The position numbers were made by a program, and so were the translations under genes. A DNA stretch of 19,704 nt from Bacteroidales bacterium UBA3663 (GTDB lineage: Bacteria; Bacteroidota; Bacteroidia; Bacteroidales; UBA3663): the NCBI GenBank assembly GCA_002373755.1, contig DFJU01000037.1, positions 7,796 to 27,499 on the forward strand. Reading direction: 5' to 3'. The notes beneath the pieces were generated by a model. It made no database searches. It saw only the letters and a program-made list of their open reading frames with translations, and was not told the DNA's origin. Shown in pieces: positions 7,815 through 15,123 of the stretch. Numbering within the stretch: the first letter of the stretch is position 1; each line of letters opens with the position of its first letter.

Positions 7815-9335
7815 TTACTGATGTGTCGAGCGAAGCAGGTCGTTGACGGTCTTGACAGGATTGAACGTCTCGATCGGAACCTCGACGAAGACGGTGTTCC
7901 AGTCGGACATCGCACCGTTCCAAAGTCCGGGCAATTCGAGAGCCTTCAGCTCCTTGCCGTTCTTCGACTTCTGCGAGATGAAGCCAGTCTGCGGGTCAAC
8001 GTGCTTCAAGAGGTCGTAGCTCTTGCCGTTGCGGTCGCGCGTGGCGCACACCAGATCGACCGGATTGAAGTGGCTGCCCTGCTTGAACATGGCTACCGAA
8101 TCGGCATCGTTCATATCAATCTGCGACGACTCGAGAATCTGGTCCTGATAGGTTCCGTCGGGGCTTTGTGCGATGAACGGACCACCGCCTGGCTCGCCCA
8201 CATTCTTCACCATGCCACACACGCGGAGCGGACGGTTCAGCTTGTTCTTGATGTAGATGGCCAATTCGGTGTCGTCGAGCTGCTTCGTCTCCGGATTCTT
8301 GATGTAGAGCTTCTGCTGCAAGAAGTAGAGCATGTCGATGAGCTGCTCGTGGCCATACTTGCCCGATTCGAGCAACTGCAGATAGCTGTAGATTTTCTGC
8401 TGCAGGCTCACCAGGACACCGCCAAGAATCTGCTTGTATTTGACGGTGACGGACTTCAGCGAGTCGGGCACAACGTTGTCGATGTTCTTGATGAAGATGA
8501 CGTCGGCCTCCTGCTCGTTCAGGTTTTCGATGAGCGCGCCATGTCCACCCGGGCGGAACACGAGCTGACCGTTTTCATCACGGAATGGCGTGTTGTCCAT
8601 GTTGGCGGCCAATGTGTCGGTCGATGCCTTCTGGACAGAGAATGAGATATTGTAGGTCACACCGTACTGCTTTTCATAGGCGGCCTTCTTTTCATCGACC
8701 AGTTTTTCAAATAATGGCAGATGTTCGGGGCTGACGGTGAAATGCAGGTTGACCTTGCCTTCGCCATTGGCCGCGTAGAGCGCTCCCTCGACCAGATGCT
8801 CTTCGAATGCCTTGCGCACGCTGTCTTTTGCACGATGGAAGGTGAGCAGGCCCTTCGGCAACTGTCCGTAGTTCAATCCCTTGGCAAGCAACAGGTTTTC
8901 AACTACCGCCTTGAACTGCGCACTCTTGATGAGGTCGCGCACGCCTCGGCCCTCATTCTTCTTGCAAGCCTCGTCCAGCTCGTTGAAGAAGGCGAATTTC
9001 TCGATATCGTCGAAGAATTTCTTTTCAAAATCGGTTGTCGGACGCGCGTAGTCGGCCGAAAGGAATTCGAAAAGATTCTTGAACATTCGGCTTGCGGCAC
9101 CCGATGCGGGCACGAACTTCAAAATTGTGCGGTTGTTGGCCAGATAGCGGTTCCACAACTCCTGATAATATACGGCTGCATCGTCGTCGATGGCCATGAT
9201 GCCGTATTCGAGCGATGATGCACACTTCAACTTTAGAAAAGGAAATCCGTTGGCAAACGAATCCAACTGGCTCTGCGCCTTCTCGACAGAGATTCCGCGT
9301 TTGGCCAGCACCTCAAGATCTTGTTGTGTAAACAT
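7815..9335 (-). CDS. DUF4301 family protein, nucleotidyltransferase-like
   Basis: This 506-residue soluble protein matches the DUF4301 family, which I know only as an uncharacterised Bacteroidota family of about this length. Visible motifs recall UDP-sugar pyrophosphorylases of the GT-A fold: a Gly-rich loop FVPASGAASRMF (74-85), FRPGGHGALIENLN with H265 (compare PGGHG in UDP-sugar pyrophosphorylases), FIKNIDN with D286 in the place of the metal/nucleotide-binding Asp, and KNVGEPGGGPF further on. There is no signal peptide or membrane segment, so it is cytoplasmic. A sugar-1-phosphate nucleotidyltransferase role is inference. It starts at ATG 9333-9335 and is divergent from relA, with its own promoter in the 181-base gap. 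Confidence 0.85.
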   Translation of the reverse strand: MFTQQDLEVLAKRGISVEKAQSQLDSFANGFPFLKLKCASSLEYGIMAIDDDAAVYYQELWNRYLANNRTILKFVPASGAASRMFKNLFEFLSADYARPTTDFEKKFFDDIEKFAFFNELDEACKKNEGRGVRDLIKSAQFKAVVENLLLAKGLNYGQLPKGLLTFHRAKDSVRKAFEEHLVEGALYAANGEGKVNLHFTVSPEHLPLFEKLVDEKKAAYEKQYGVTYNISFSVQKASTDTLAANMDNTPFRDENGQLVFRPGGHGALIENLNEQEADVIFIKNIDNVVPDSLKSVTVKYKQILGGVLVSLQQKIYSYLQLLESGKYGHEQLIDMLYFLQQKLYIKNPETKQLDDTELAIYIKNKLNRPLRVCGMVKNVGEPGGGPFIAQSPDGTYQDQILESSQIDMNDADSVAMFKQGSHFNPVDLVCATRDRNGKSYDLLKHVDPQTGFISQKSKNGKELKALELPGLWNGAMSDWNTVFVEVPIETFNPVKTVNDLLRSTHQ

Positions 9336-9395
9336 AGTAAATATTAAAATAAAGAAATAAAAGGATTATATTACACTTTAAAAAAATTCGGGGGT

Positions 9396-9403
9396 CAAAA
9401 GTA
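9396..9403 (-). promoter_or_regulatory. -7 element for the DUF4301 gene
   Basis: On the minus strand TACTTTTG matches TAnnTTTG exactly, about 60 bases upstream of the DUF4301 start. No TTTG is seen at the normal -33 distance, so only the -7 element is supported. Confidence 0.45.
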
Positions 9404-9425
9404 CGTTTTTTTTCGATATACGGCC

Positions 9426-9453
9426 TTGCAGCAACATTTTTTTTCTACTTTTG
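9426..9453 (+). promoter_or_regulatory. Promoter of relA
   Basis: TACTTTTG (9446-9453) matches the -7 consensus exactly. TTG at 9426-9428 is a possible -33 element with a 17-base spacer, slightly shorter than usual. Predicted transcription start is near 9460, giving a leader of about 57 bases before the relA ATG. Confidence 0.5.
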
Positions 9454-9516
9454 CGATGTTTTTTCGCCCGCCGAAAATAAAAAAGACGCACCATTCTGAC
9501 AAAAACGATTGAGAGG

Positions 9517-11763
9517 ATGACTGGATACAAAGAGACTTTCACAAACGAGGAACTGCAACGGCTACGCGACGTTGTGCGATACATGCACAGCGATGTGCGG
9601 GCATTGTTCACTGGCAAAGAGTGGCTTGACCTGCGTCGGCTCGTGCATCTCGGCATCCGCTCCGGAGCCTATGGCAAAGACGAACACGGAGTGAGCCAGC
9701 TGCTGCTCTCGATGCTGTCGTGCCGCGCCCTGCTCGAACTGGCCGGACTGAGGCAGGCATCGATGCTCAGCGTGATGCTCTACCCGATGGCCGAGCGGAA
9801 AATCGTGCCCATCGACGAAATCCGCAGGTGCTTCGGCGACGACGCTACGCGACTTATCGAGGGCATGACGCGCGTCATGGAGATGTATCACGAACACGAC
9901 CGCAAGAGCGATGCCGGCTCGGTGCTCGAAGACGAGAATTTCCGCAAACTGCTGCTTTCGATGGCCGAAGACATCCGCGTCATCATCTGCCTGATTGCCA
10001 CGCGCTACGTGCTCATGCAGCTGCTGAACCACAATCCCGACACTACCTATCGCCACCGCATCACGCAAACCTGCCAGCTGCTCTACACGCCGATGGCTCA
10101 TCGTCTTGGCCTATACTCCATCAAGCGCGAGCTGGAAGACATGACGCTGAAATATGAGGATCGGGCCACGTTCGACGACATCGCCCGCCAACTCCAACAG
10201 ACGAAATTGAGCCGTGAAGCCTATATGCAGGCCTTCATCGAGCCGCTTGAGAAGCGTTTGCGCGACACTACGCGACTGAATTTCCACATCAAGGGACGCA
10301 CCAAGAGCATCAGCTCCATCCACCACAAGCTGGAGACGCAGCAGACATCGCTCGACAAGATCTACGACCTGTTTGCCATCCGCATCATCATCGACGAACC
10401 CGACCAGAGCAAGGAGAAGGCTGACTGCTGGCAGGCCTACAGCATCGTGACCGACATGTACCAGCCCAACCCAAAACGTCTGAAGGATTGGCTGTCGATT
10501 CCGAAGTCGAACGGCTACGAATCGCTCCACATCACGGTGGCCGGCCCCGACAAACGCTGGGTTGAGGTGCAGATCCGCACCAAGCGAATGGACGAGATTG
10601 CCGAACGCGGTCTGGCCGCACATTGGCTCTACAAGGGCATAAAAAGTCAGGGCGCGGTCGATCAGGTGATGGCATCAATACGCGATGTGCTGGAACACAA
10701 CGCATCGCCCGACGACGTGATGAAAGACCTCTCGCTCGGCCTCTACCGCGAGGAAATCTTCGTCTTCACTCCACGCGGCGACGTGTTCAAGTTGCCGAAG
10801 GGCGCCACTGTGCTCGACCTTGCATTCCAGATTCACTCGAAACTCGGCTTGTCGTGCGTCGGCGCGAAAGTCGGCAACCGCAACGTCAAGATCAACTATC
10901 AGCTGCACAGCGGCGACCAAGTGGAAATCCTGACATCGCCGCAACAGACTCCGAAAATCGACTGGCTCAACATCGTCGCCACATCGAAGGCGAAACTGCG
11001 CATCAAGCAAGGACTGAAGGAAATCGAGAACCGCGAGGCTGAATCGGGCAAGGAACTGCTGCAACGCCGCTTCAAGAACCGCAAAATCGACATCGACGAA
11101 GGCGAACTCTCGAAACTGGTGCTACGCATGGGATTCAAGACGCAGACGCAGTTCTTCCACGCACTGGCCATTCAGGAAATCGACGTGGACGACGTGCTGA
11201 AGGCATACGACCGGATGTTGCAGCCGACGATTCAAGGCGAACCCGAATCGCACAGCGCCGAAGATTTCGACCTGCGGCTGTCTGGTGCATCGGCTAAAGA
11301 CAGGATTTCGGCTCAGGGCGACGACGTGCTCGTCATCGACAAGGACCTGAAGGGGCTGGACTATTCGCTGGCCGGTTGCTGCCACCCGATCTACGGCGAC
11401 GATGTGGTCGGCTTCGTGAGCATCAACGGCGGCATACGCATACACCGCGCCGACTGCGTGAACATCCGCAACCTGCAGGAGCAATACCCTTACCGAATCG
11501 TCCGTGCCCGCTGGAGCGGCAAGAGCGGCAGCCAGTACAGCATCACGCTGCGGGTCATCGGCCAAGACGAAATCGGCATTGTGTCCAACATCTCGTCGGT
11601 CATCAACAAGGAGAAGGACACCCTGCTGCGCGCCATCAACATCGACACCGACGGAGGCCTGTTCCGCGGCCATCTGACGGTCATGGTGCAGGACTTGTCG
11701 TCGCTCAACTCGCTCATCAAGAAGATCAAGGCCATCAAGGGAGTGAAACAAGTTGAAAGGTGA
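9517..11763 (+). CDS. relA: RelA-type (p)ppGpp synthetase with decayed hydrolase domain
   Basis: This 748-residue long RelA/SpoT homologue makes (p)ppGpp from ATP and GTP/GDP during the stringent response. Domains in order: a degenerate HD domain (about 20-200), synthetase (about 230-400), TGS (about 412-475), helical region, zinc-finger domain (about 615-650) and ACT (about 670-748). The hydrolase is decayed: LLHDxxED reads MLYPMAER, with Y89-P90 in place of His-Asp, and the late LADRLHN reads IATRYVL, with T162 in place of Asp. The synthetase looks intact: KGRTKSISSIHHKL, RLKD at 321-324, SIPKSNGYESLH, EVQIRTKRMDEIAERGLAAHW. C621, C622, H643 and C647 have the spacing of the E. coli RelA zinc ligands. 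It is therefore probably synthetase-only, despite having the RxKD motif usual in bifunctional enzymes. A lipoprotein gene follows after 42 bases. Confidence 0.95.
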   Translation: MTGYKETFTNEELQRLRDVVRYMHSDVRALFTGKEWLDLRRLVHLGIRSGAYGKDEHGVSQLLLSMLSCRALLELAGLRQASMLSVMLYPMAERKIVPIDEIRRCFGDDATRLIEGMTRVMEMYHEHDRKSDAGSVLEDENFRKLLLSMAEDIRVIICLIATRYVLMQLLNHNPDTTYRHRITQTCQLLYTPMAHRLGLYSIKRELEDMTLKYEDRATFDDIARQLQQTKLSREAYMQAFIEPLEKRLRDTTRLNFHIKGRTKSISSIHHKLETQQTSLDKIYDLFAIRIIIDEPDQSKEKADCWQAYSIVTDMYQPNPKRLKDWLSIPKSNGYESLHITVAGPDKRWVEVQIRTKRMDEIAERGLAAHWLYKGIKSQGAVDQVMASIRDVLEHNASPDDVMKDLSLGLYREEIFVFTPRGDVFKLPKGATVLDLAFQIHSKLGLSCVGAKVGNRNVKINYQLHSGDQVEILTSPQQTPKIDWLNIVATSKAKLRIKQGLKEIENREAESGKELLQRRFKNRKIDIDEGELSKLVLRMGFKTQTQFFHALAIQEIDVDDVLKAYDRMLQPTIQGEPESHSAEDFDLRLSGASAKDRISAQGDDVLVIDKDLKGLDYSLAGCCHPIYGDDVVGFVSINGGIRIHRADCVNIRNLQEQYPYRIVRARWSGKSGSQYSITLRVIGQDEIGIVSNISSVINKEKDTLLRAINIDTDGGLFRGHLTVMVQDLSSLNSLIKKIKAIKGVKQVER

Positions 11764-11805
11764 GTTTTCAAATATTAAATACTAAATATTAAATATCAGA
11801 TATTT

Positions 11806-12645
11806 ATGACAAAAACGCTGACCATTGTTTCATTGGCTTTGTGTTGTGGCCTATGCGCCTGCTCAAGTGAAGACGAGAAGCGTGCCGAACGGCTCTACAC
11901 TTCTGCCGAGCAGGCTTTTCACGAAGAACGCTACGACTACGCGATTTCTTTGCTCGACAGCATCGAATCGGACTGTAAAAAGGCCATCGAATGGCGCAAA
12001 CGGGGCCACACGTTCTCCTACGAGGTGCAATTAGCCCAACAACGCGAGGAATTGGCATCGGCCGACACGATGTTGCTGGCTGTCACGAAGTGCATAAACG
12101 AGCTGGTCGAGAGCGGCAAGTTCGACTACGCGAAAGGCGAATATGACGAGCTGGGCCGGTTCTTCGTACGAGGCACAGAGGCTGAAAAAAACATCGGCCG
12201 CAACTACGTGCATGCCACCGTCAACGAATACGGCATCGTGCAACTCATCAGCGAATATCGCGGCGGCAGTTTCATCAACCACACGCAGTTACGGTTCATC
12301 GGCCAAGACAAGAGCGAGATGACGACAGCCAATGTCCCACTATCGAACGAGGGGGCTAACTACCACTTCAAGCACGGCGGCGTGTGCCACGAGACGGTAA
12401 CTTATGTGAACGATTCGGCATTGGCCTATGTGGATATGCACGCCAACGACAGCCGCCTGAAGGCCGTCCTCGTCTATGCCGACGGAACGAAGAGCCTTGC
12501 CGTCCAACTGACGGATGCCGACCGCAACGCCATCGCTCTCACCTACCAGCTCAGCAAAATGCTCGCCGCACAATTGCAATACAAGCAACGCAGCAAGACT
12601 GCTGCCGGAAAAATCCAGTTCTTGCAGGCGAAAATAGCAAAATAG
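11806..12645 (+). CDS. Lipoprotein with acidic export-like tail (hypothetical)
   Basis: This 279-residue lipoprotein is not one I recognise. The signal peptide MTKTLTIVSLALCCGLCAC places the lipidated Cys at 19. The next residues, SSEDE, resemble the acidic lipoprotein export signal that sends Bacteroidota lipoproteins to the cell surface, so surface exposure is plausible. Residues about 22-110 are helical and charged, with a TPR-like pattern (AERLYTSAEQAFHEERYDYAISLLDSI) and a likely coiled coil. The middle (about 130-230) looks beta-rich (HATVNEYGIVQLISEYRG and after). The C-terminus is a basic helix. It lies 42 A/T-rich bases after relA with no visible terminator, so read-through from relA is likely. 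An 8-bp stem and T-rich tail follow at 12684-12735. Confidence 0.8.
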   Translation: MTKTLTIVSLALCCGLCACSSEDEKRAERLYTSAEQAFHEERYDYAISLLDSIESDCKKAIEWRKRGHTFSYEVQLAQQREELASADTMLLAVTKCINELVESGKFDYAKGEYDELGRFFVRGTEAEKNIGRNYVHATVNEYGIVQLISEYRGGSFINHTQLRFIGQDKSEMTTANVPLSNEGANYHFKHGGVCHETVTYVNDSALAYVDMHANDSRLKAVLVYADGTKSLAVQLTDADRNAIALTYQLSKMLAAQLQYKQRSKTAAGKIQFLQAKIAK

Positions 12646-12683
12646 ACAAGCATTGACGTGCGTGTGCATTGTTGCGCAAAATC

Positions 12684-12737
12684 CCGATACCACAAGATTG
12701 GCTGACAAGTCCGACTGACAGGTATCGGAATTATTTT
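12684..12737 (+). terminator. Possible terminator after relA-lipoprotein
   Basis: CCGATACC (12684-12691) pairs perfectly with GGTATCGG (12721-12728) across a 29-base loop, followed by AATTATTTTT. The long loop lowers confidence. The rest of the gap to 12859 shows no gene that I recognise. Confidence 0.45.
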
Positions 12738-12859
12738 TCGACGAAAAACGACGAAAACTTTGCTTCCCACGTTTTTGACAATCAAGCCAGTTGCCCATGT
12801 CGCCAAAAACAATTAACTTCGCCCCGTTTTGTTATAAAAAACCCAAATTAGTAATACGC

Positions 12860-14155
12860 ATGAAAAAAAATTTATTCCTCGGATTGCTATCTATCGCAGC
12901 CGCAAGCGCTTTTGCGCAAACCGACAAACAGCTGTATGATTTCGTCGTGCCGCGCGACGGTTCGTTGGCCGATGCCATACAAGCCGCCAACAACCGTCAG
13001 GACATCAACGCACGTTACCGAATCTTCATCATGCCCGGCGAATACCGTCTGCCAGCCGATTCCACCAATATGGTGCTGGGCGGCGACAGCGTAAAATATC
13101 CAACCCCAATCACATATCTGCGCACGGGCAACACAAGCATCATCGGCGAAGACTTCAACACGACATCGTTCACCAACTCGACTCCACAAGTCGAATGGCG
13201 CAACCAATGGGGAACCGCCAACCCCCTGGAGGGCATCAGCAAGAGCGACGTGCTCTACATCTGCAAAGGGGCCGACAACTGCTATCTGCAAGGTGTCACC
13301 ATCAAGAGTTCGATTGCTGACGCGCACGGCCGCAACATTGCATTGAACGACAACTCAAACAAGACCATCATCAAGGACTGCTGTCTGTGGGGCTTCCAAG
13401 ACACCTACGTGTCGCACGCTCAGCAGCGCTACTACTTTGAGGGCGGCGTCATTCGCGGCTGTGTCGATTATTGCTGCGGCAAGGGCGACGTCTGGTACAA
13501 CCAAGTGACGCTACGCACCGCCGGCGGCGGTTTTCTGGCCGTTCCATCGCGCCCGTTCAAATACGGCTACGTGTTCGACAGATGCCGCATCGTGAGCGAT
13601 GGCAACAATGGCGACAACAGCTACACGCTGGGACGTCCTTGGGGAAAAGGCACTCCGAGCGCTGTCTTCCTCAACACCACAATGGAAATCAAGCCGTCGC
13701 AAATCGGATGGGATGAAATGTCGGGCGGTTGGCCTACGCGATTTGCCGAATTCAACAGCATGGACGCCGACAAGAAACCCATCAGTCTGTCTGGACGCAA
13801 GACGACATTCGGCGACAAGAAAAACTGCAACAAGCCAGTCCTGACCGAAGAAGAGGCCGCGAAATATACCATTGAACTTGTGATGGGTGCCGACGATGGT
13901 TGGGAGCCGCGCGACTTCACCCGCCAGGTTGAGCCTGTAAAGAAACTGAAGGCCAAGAAAGGCATCCTCACATGGAAACACTGCGACGATGCGCTTCTCT
14001 ACGCGATTTTACGCAATGGTTCTGTGGTCGATTTCACGATAGAAAACTCGTACACCCTGCCGACCGACACTCAGAAGAGCGACAAATGGTCAATCCGATG
14101 CGCCAATCAAATGGGCGGCCTCGGCGAAGCGTCGAGCCAAGTTTCTTCGAAGTAA
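12860..14155 (+). CDS. Secreted CE8 pectin methylesterase
   Basis: This 431-residue carbohydrate esterase family 8 enzyme should remove methyl groups from homogalacturonan, leaving substrate for lyases and polygalacturonases. ATG at 12860 opens a signal peptide (MKKNLFLGLLSIAAASAFAQ, cleavage near 20); the upstream in-frame ATG at 12791 adds a non-signal leader and was rejected. The body is a parallel beta-helix. Catalytic motifs: GFQDTYV with Q180 and D181 (acid), CVDYCCG with D203 (nucleophile; most family members have DFIFG), and LGRPW with R259 and W261. The region about 360-431 looks like a fibronectin-III-type domain seen after CE8 domains in Bacteroidota (LTWK...YAILRNG...NQMGGLGEAS). 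No susC/susD or pectate lyase lies nearby. A strong terminator follows. Confidence 0.93.
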   Translation: MKKNLFLGLLSIAAASAFAQTDKQLYDFVVPRDGSLADAIQAANNRQDINARYRIFIMPGEYRLPADSTNMVLGGDSVKYPTPITYLRTGNTSIIGEDFNTTSFTNSTPQVEWRNQWGTANPLEGISKSDVLYICKGADNCYLQGVTIKSSIADAHGRNIALNDNSNKTIIKDCCLWGFQDTYVSHAQQRYYFEGGVIRGCVDYCCGKGDVWYNQVTLRTAGGGFLAVPSRPFKYGYVFDRCRIVSDGNNGDNSYTLGRPWGKGTPSAVFLNTTMEIKPSQIGWDEMSGGWPTRFAEFNSMDADKKPISLSGRKTTFGDKKNCNKPVLTEEEAAKYTIELVMGADDGWEPRDFTRQVEPVKKLKAKKGILTWKHCDDALLYAILRNGSVVDFTIENSYTLPTDTQKSDKWSIRCANQMGGLGEASSQVSSK

Positions 14156-14173
14156 TTGAGCCTTATCAAAAAA

Positions 14174-14224
14174 ATCAACGATGCGTTCTACATTCACTGA
14201 AATGTGGAACGCATCGTTTTTTTT
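14174..14224. terminator. Strong bidirectional terminator
   Basis: ACGATGCGTTC (14178-14188) pairs with GAACGCATCGT (14207-14217), with a further inner ACATT/AATGT pairing, flanked by an A-run on the left and eight Ts on the right. It serves the convergent pectin methylesterase and HD-domain genes. Confidence 0.9.
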
Positions 14225-14236
14225 GCTGCAAGATCA

Positions 14237-14821
14237 TCAGTCTGCATCTGAGGCCTTAGGCTTTTCTGTTGCAATCTTGTCCAACGTGTCGGCCAAAATC
14301 CGGTTACGCAAATCGGTCAACCAAGCCGAAAATGCAACGACATCGAAGGCATAAGTCTTGTTCAATTCATATTCGTTGTCGGCCCAAGTGCCGATTGGCG
14401 ATTCGTTATGCTGGATGACCGCTTCTAGCTTGTCAAGCGCCTTGTAGAGTTTTGCCTCCAACGTCTTTTGCTCTGCCATTTCCGCGTAGAGCGCACGCAT
14501 ATCGTCCGAAACTCCGTTCGGCAAAGTTTGCACCCACCGATCGAGCAATGAATCCTCGACATCCCGATCCGCATTGGTCTTCAAGAAAGTCGGTATGTCG
14601 CCCGTAAAACATTCGCCCAAGTCGTGAATCAGGCACATGTTCACCACCTTGCTGATGTCGGCCTCTGGGAATTCACGTTTCAATAGGAATGCCATCAACG
14701 ATACCCTCCAACTGTGTTCGGCCACGCTTTCTACGCGACCTTTCGACGTAGTGCAATGCCTCGGAGTGTCCTTCAAGCGTTCCGCTACGTGCAAAATGTC
14801 CAAAAAATCCTTAGGATTCAT
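14237..14821 (-). CDS. HD-domain hydrolase, YfbR/HDDC2-like 5'-nucleotidase
   Basis: This 194-residue protein is a metal-dependent HD-superfamily phosphohydrolase of the YfbR/HDDC2 type, whose members remove phosphate from deoxyribonucleoside 5'-monophosphates. I chose ATG at 14819-14821 (MNPKDFLDILHVAERLKDTPR) because the longer reading from 14878 adds 19 residues that look like translated leader. The metal ligands are in place: H36 (VAEHSWRV), H66-D67 (IHDLGE) and D130 (LDKLEA). E70 and D75 match the extra acidic residues of YfbR (HDASEVLTGD in the E. coli protein). Length is normal. It is cytoplasmic. Two candidate promoters and a hairpin lie in the 302-base non-coding region upstream, so its expression may be attenuated. 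Exact substrate is unknown. Confidence 0.88.
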   Translation of the reverse strand: MNPKDFLDILHVAERLKDTPRHCTTSKGRVESVAEHSWRVSLMAFLLKREFPEADISKVVNMCLIHDLGECFTGDIPTFLKTNADRDVEDSLLDRWVQTLPNGVSDDMRALYAEMAEQKTLEAKLYKALDKLEAVIQHNESPIGTWADNEYELNKTYAFDVVAFSAWLTDLRNRILADTLDKIATEKPKASDAD

Positions 14822-14870
14822 ATATATCAAGTTTGTTAATCGAAATTTCGCAGTGAATAACACCACATTT

Positions 14871-14943
14871 AAAATCAAAAACGAGGGATCTTCACAGATG
14901 CCCCGTTTCTAAGTAAAGATTTCAAAATCCACTTTACTTGTTA
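14871..14943 (-). ncRNA. Candidate small RNA or attenuated leader with two hairpins
   Basis: A consensus -7 element (TACATTTG, 14950-14957 on the minus strand) predicts a start near 14943. Two hairpins follow at once: AAGTAAAG/CTTTACTT (14911-14918 with 14932-14939), then a 12-bp stem with a 4-base loop and two single-base bulges (14879-14908), followed by TTTTTGATTTT, which looks like an intrinsic terminator. Such a transcript would be about 70 bases. It could be a free-standing RNA or a leader that controls the HD-domain gene starting 50 bases further on. I do not recognise a known RNA family. Confidence 0.35.
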
Positions 14944-14949
14944 ATTGCC

Positions 14950-14981
14950 CAAATGTATCTATGTATCTCAAATTTTGACAA
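14950..14981 (-). promoter_or_regulatory. Promoter for the candidate small RNA / HD-domain gene
   Basis: TACATTTG (14950-14957) matches TAnnTTTG exactly on the minus strand; TTG at 14979-14981 is 21 bases upstream, within the accepted range for the -33 element. Confidence 0.45.
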
Positions 14982-15057
14982 TGCGAAGATATAAAAAAAT
15001 CTTAAATAACAGACAACTTTCGTTAAATTAGATTATTTCATACAGCGTTCGACATCG

Positions 15058-15086
15058 CAAAACTATATTTTTTGTCACATACGCAA
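15058..15086 (-). promoter_or_regulatory. Second upstream promoter candidate, HD-domain gene
   Basis: TAGTTTTG (15058-15065, minus strand) matches the -7 consensus; TTTG ending at 15084 lies 18 bases upstream. It sits directly after cdsA. The rest of the non-coding stretch 14822-15123 holds only the hairpins listed and no ORF that I support. Confidence 0.35.
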
Positions 15087-15115
15087 AGCAAAATACAAAG
15101 AAATCTTGCTTTACG
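15082..15115 (-). repeat. Inverted repeat at the cdsA 3' end
   Basis: CGCAAAGCAA (15082-15091) and TTGCTTTACG (15106-15115) can form a 10-bp stem with one G-U pair in the minus-strand transcript. It starts 8 bases after the cdsA stop codon. No T-run follows directly, so it may be a 3'-end stabilising hairpin. Confidence 0.4.
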
Positions 15116-15123
15116 GCAATGAA

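Noticed and set aside
9517..11763. Calling this gene spoT (bifunctional)
   Set aside because: The His-Asp pair and the other hydrolase metal ligands are missing, so a synthetase-only RelA fits better.
14637..14912. Plus-strand reading frame across the gap upstream of the HD-domain gene
   Set aside because: Most of it is antisense to the HD-domain gene and the rest runs through the hairpin region; no start signal or domain supports it.
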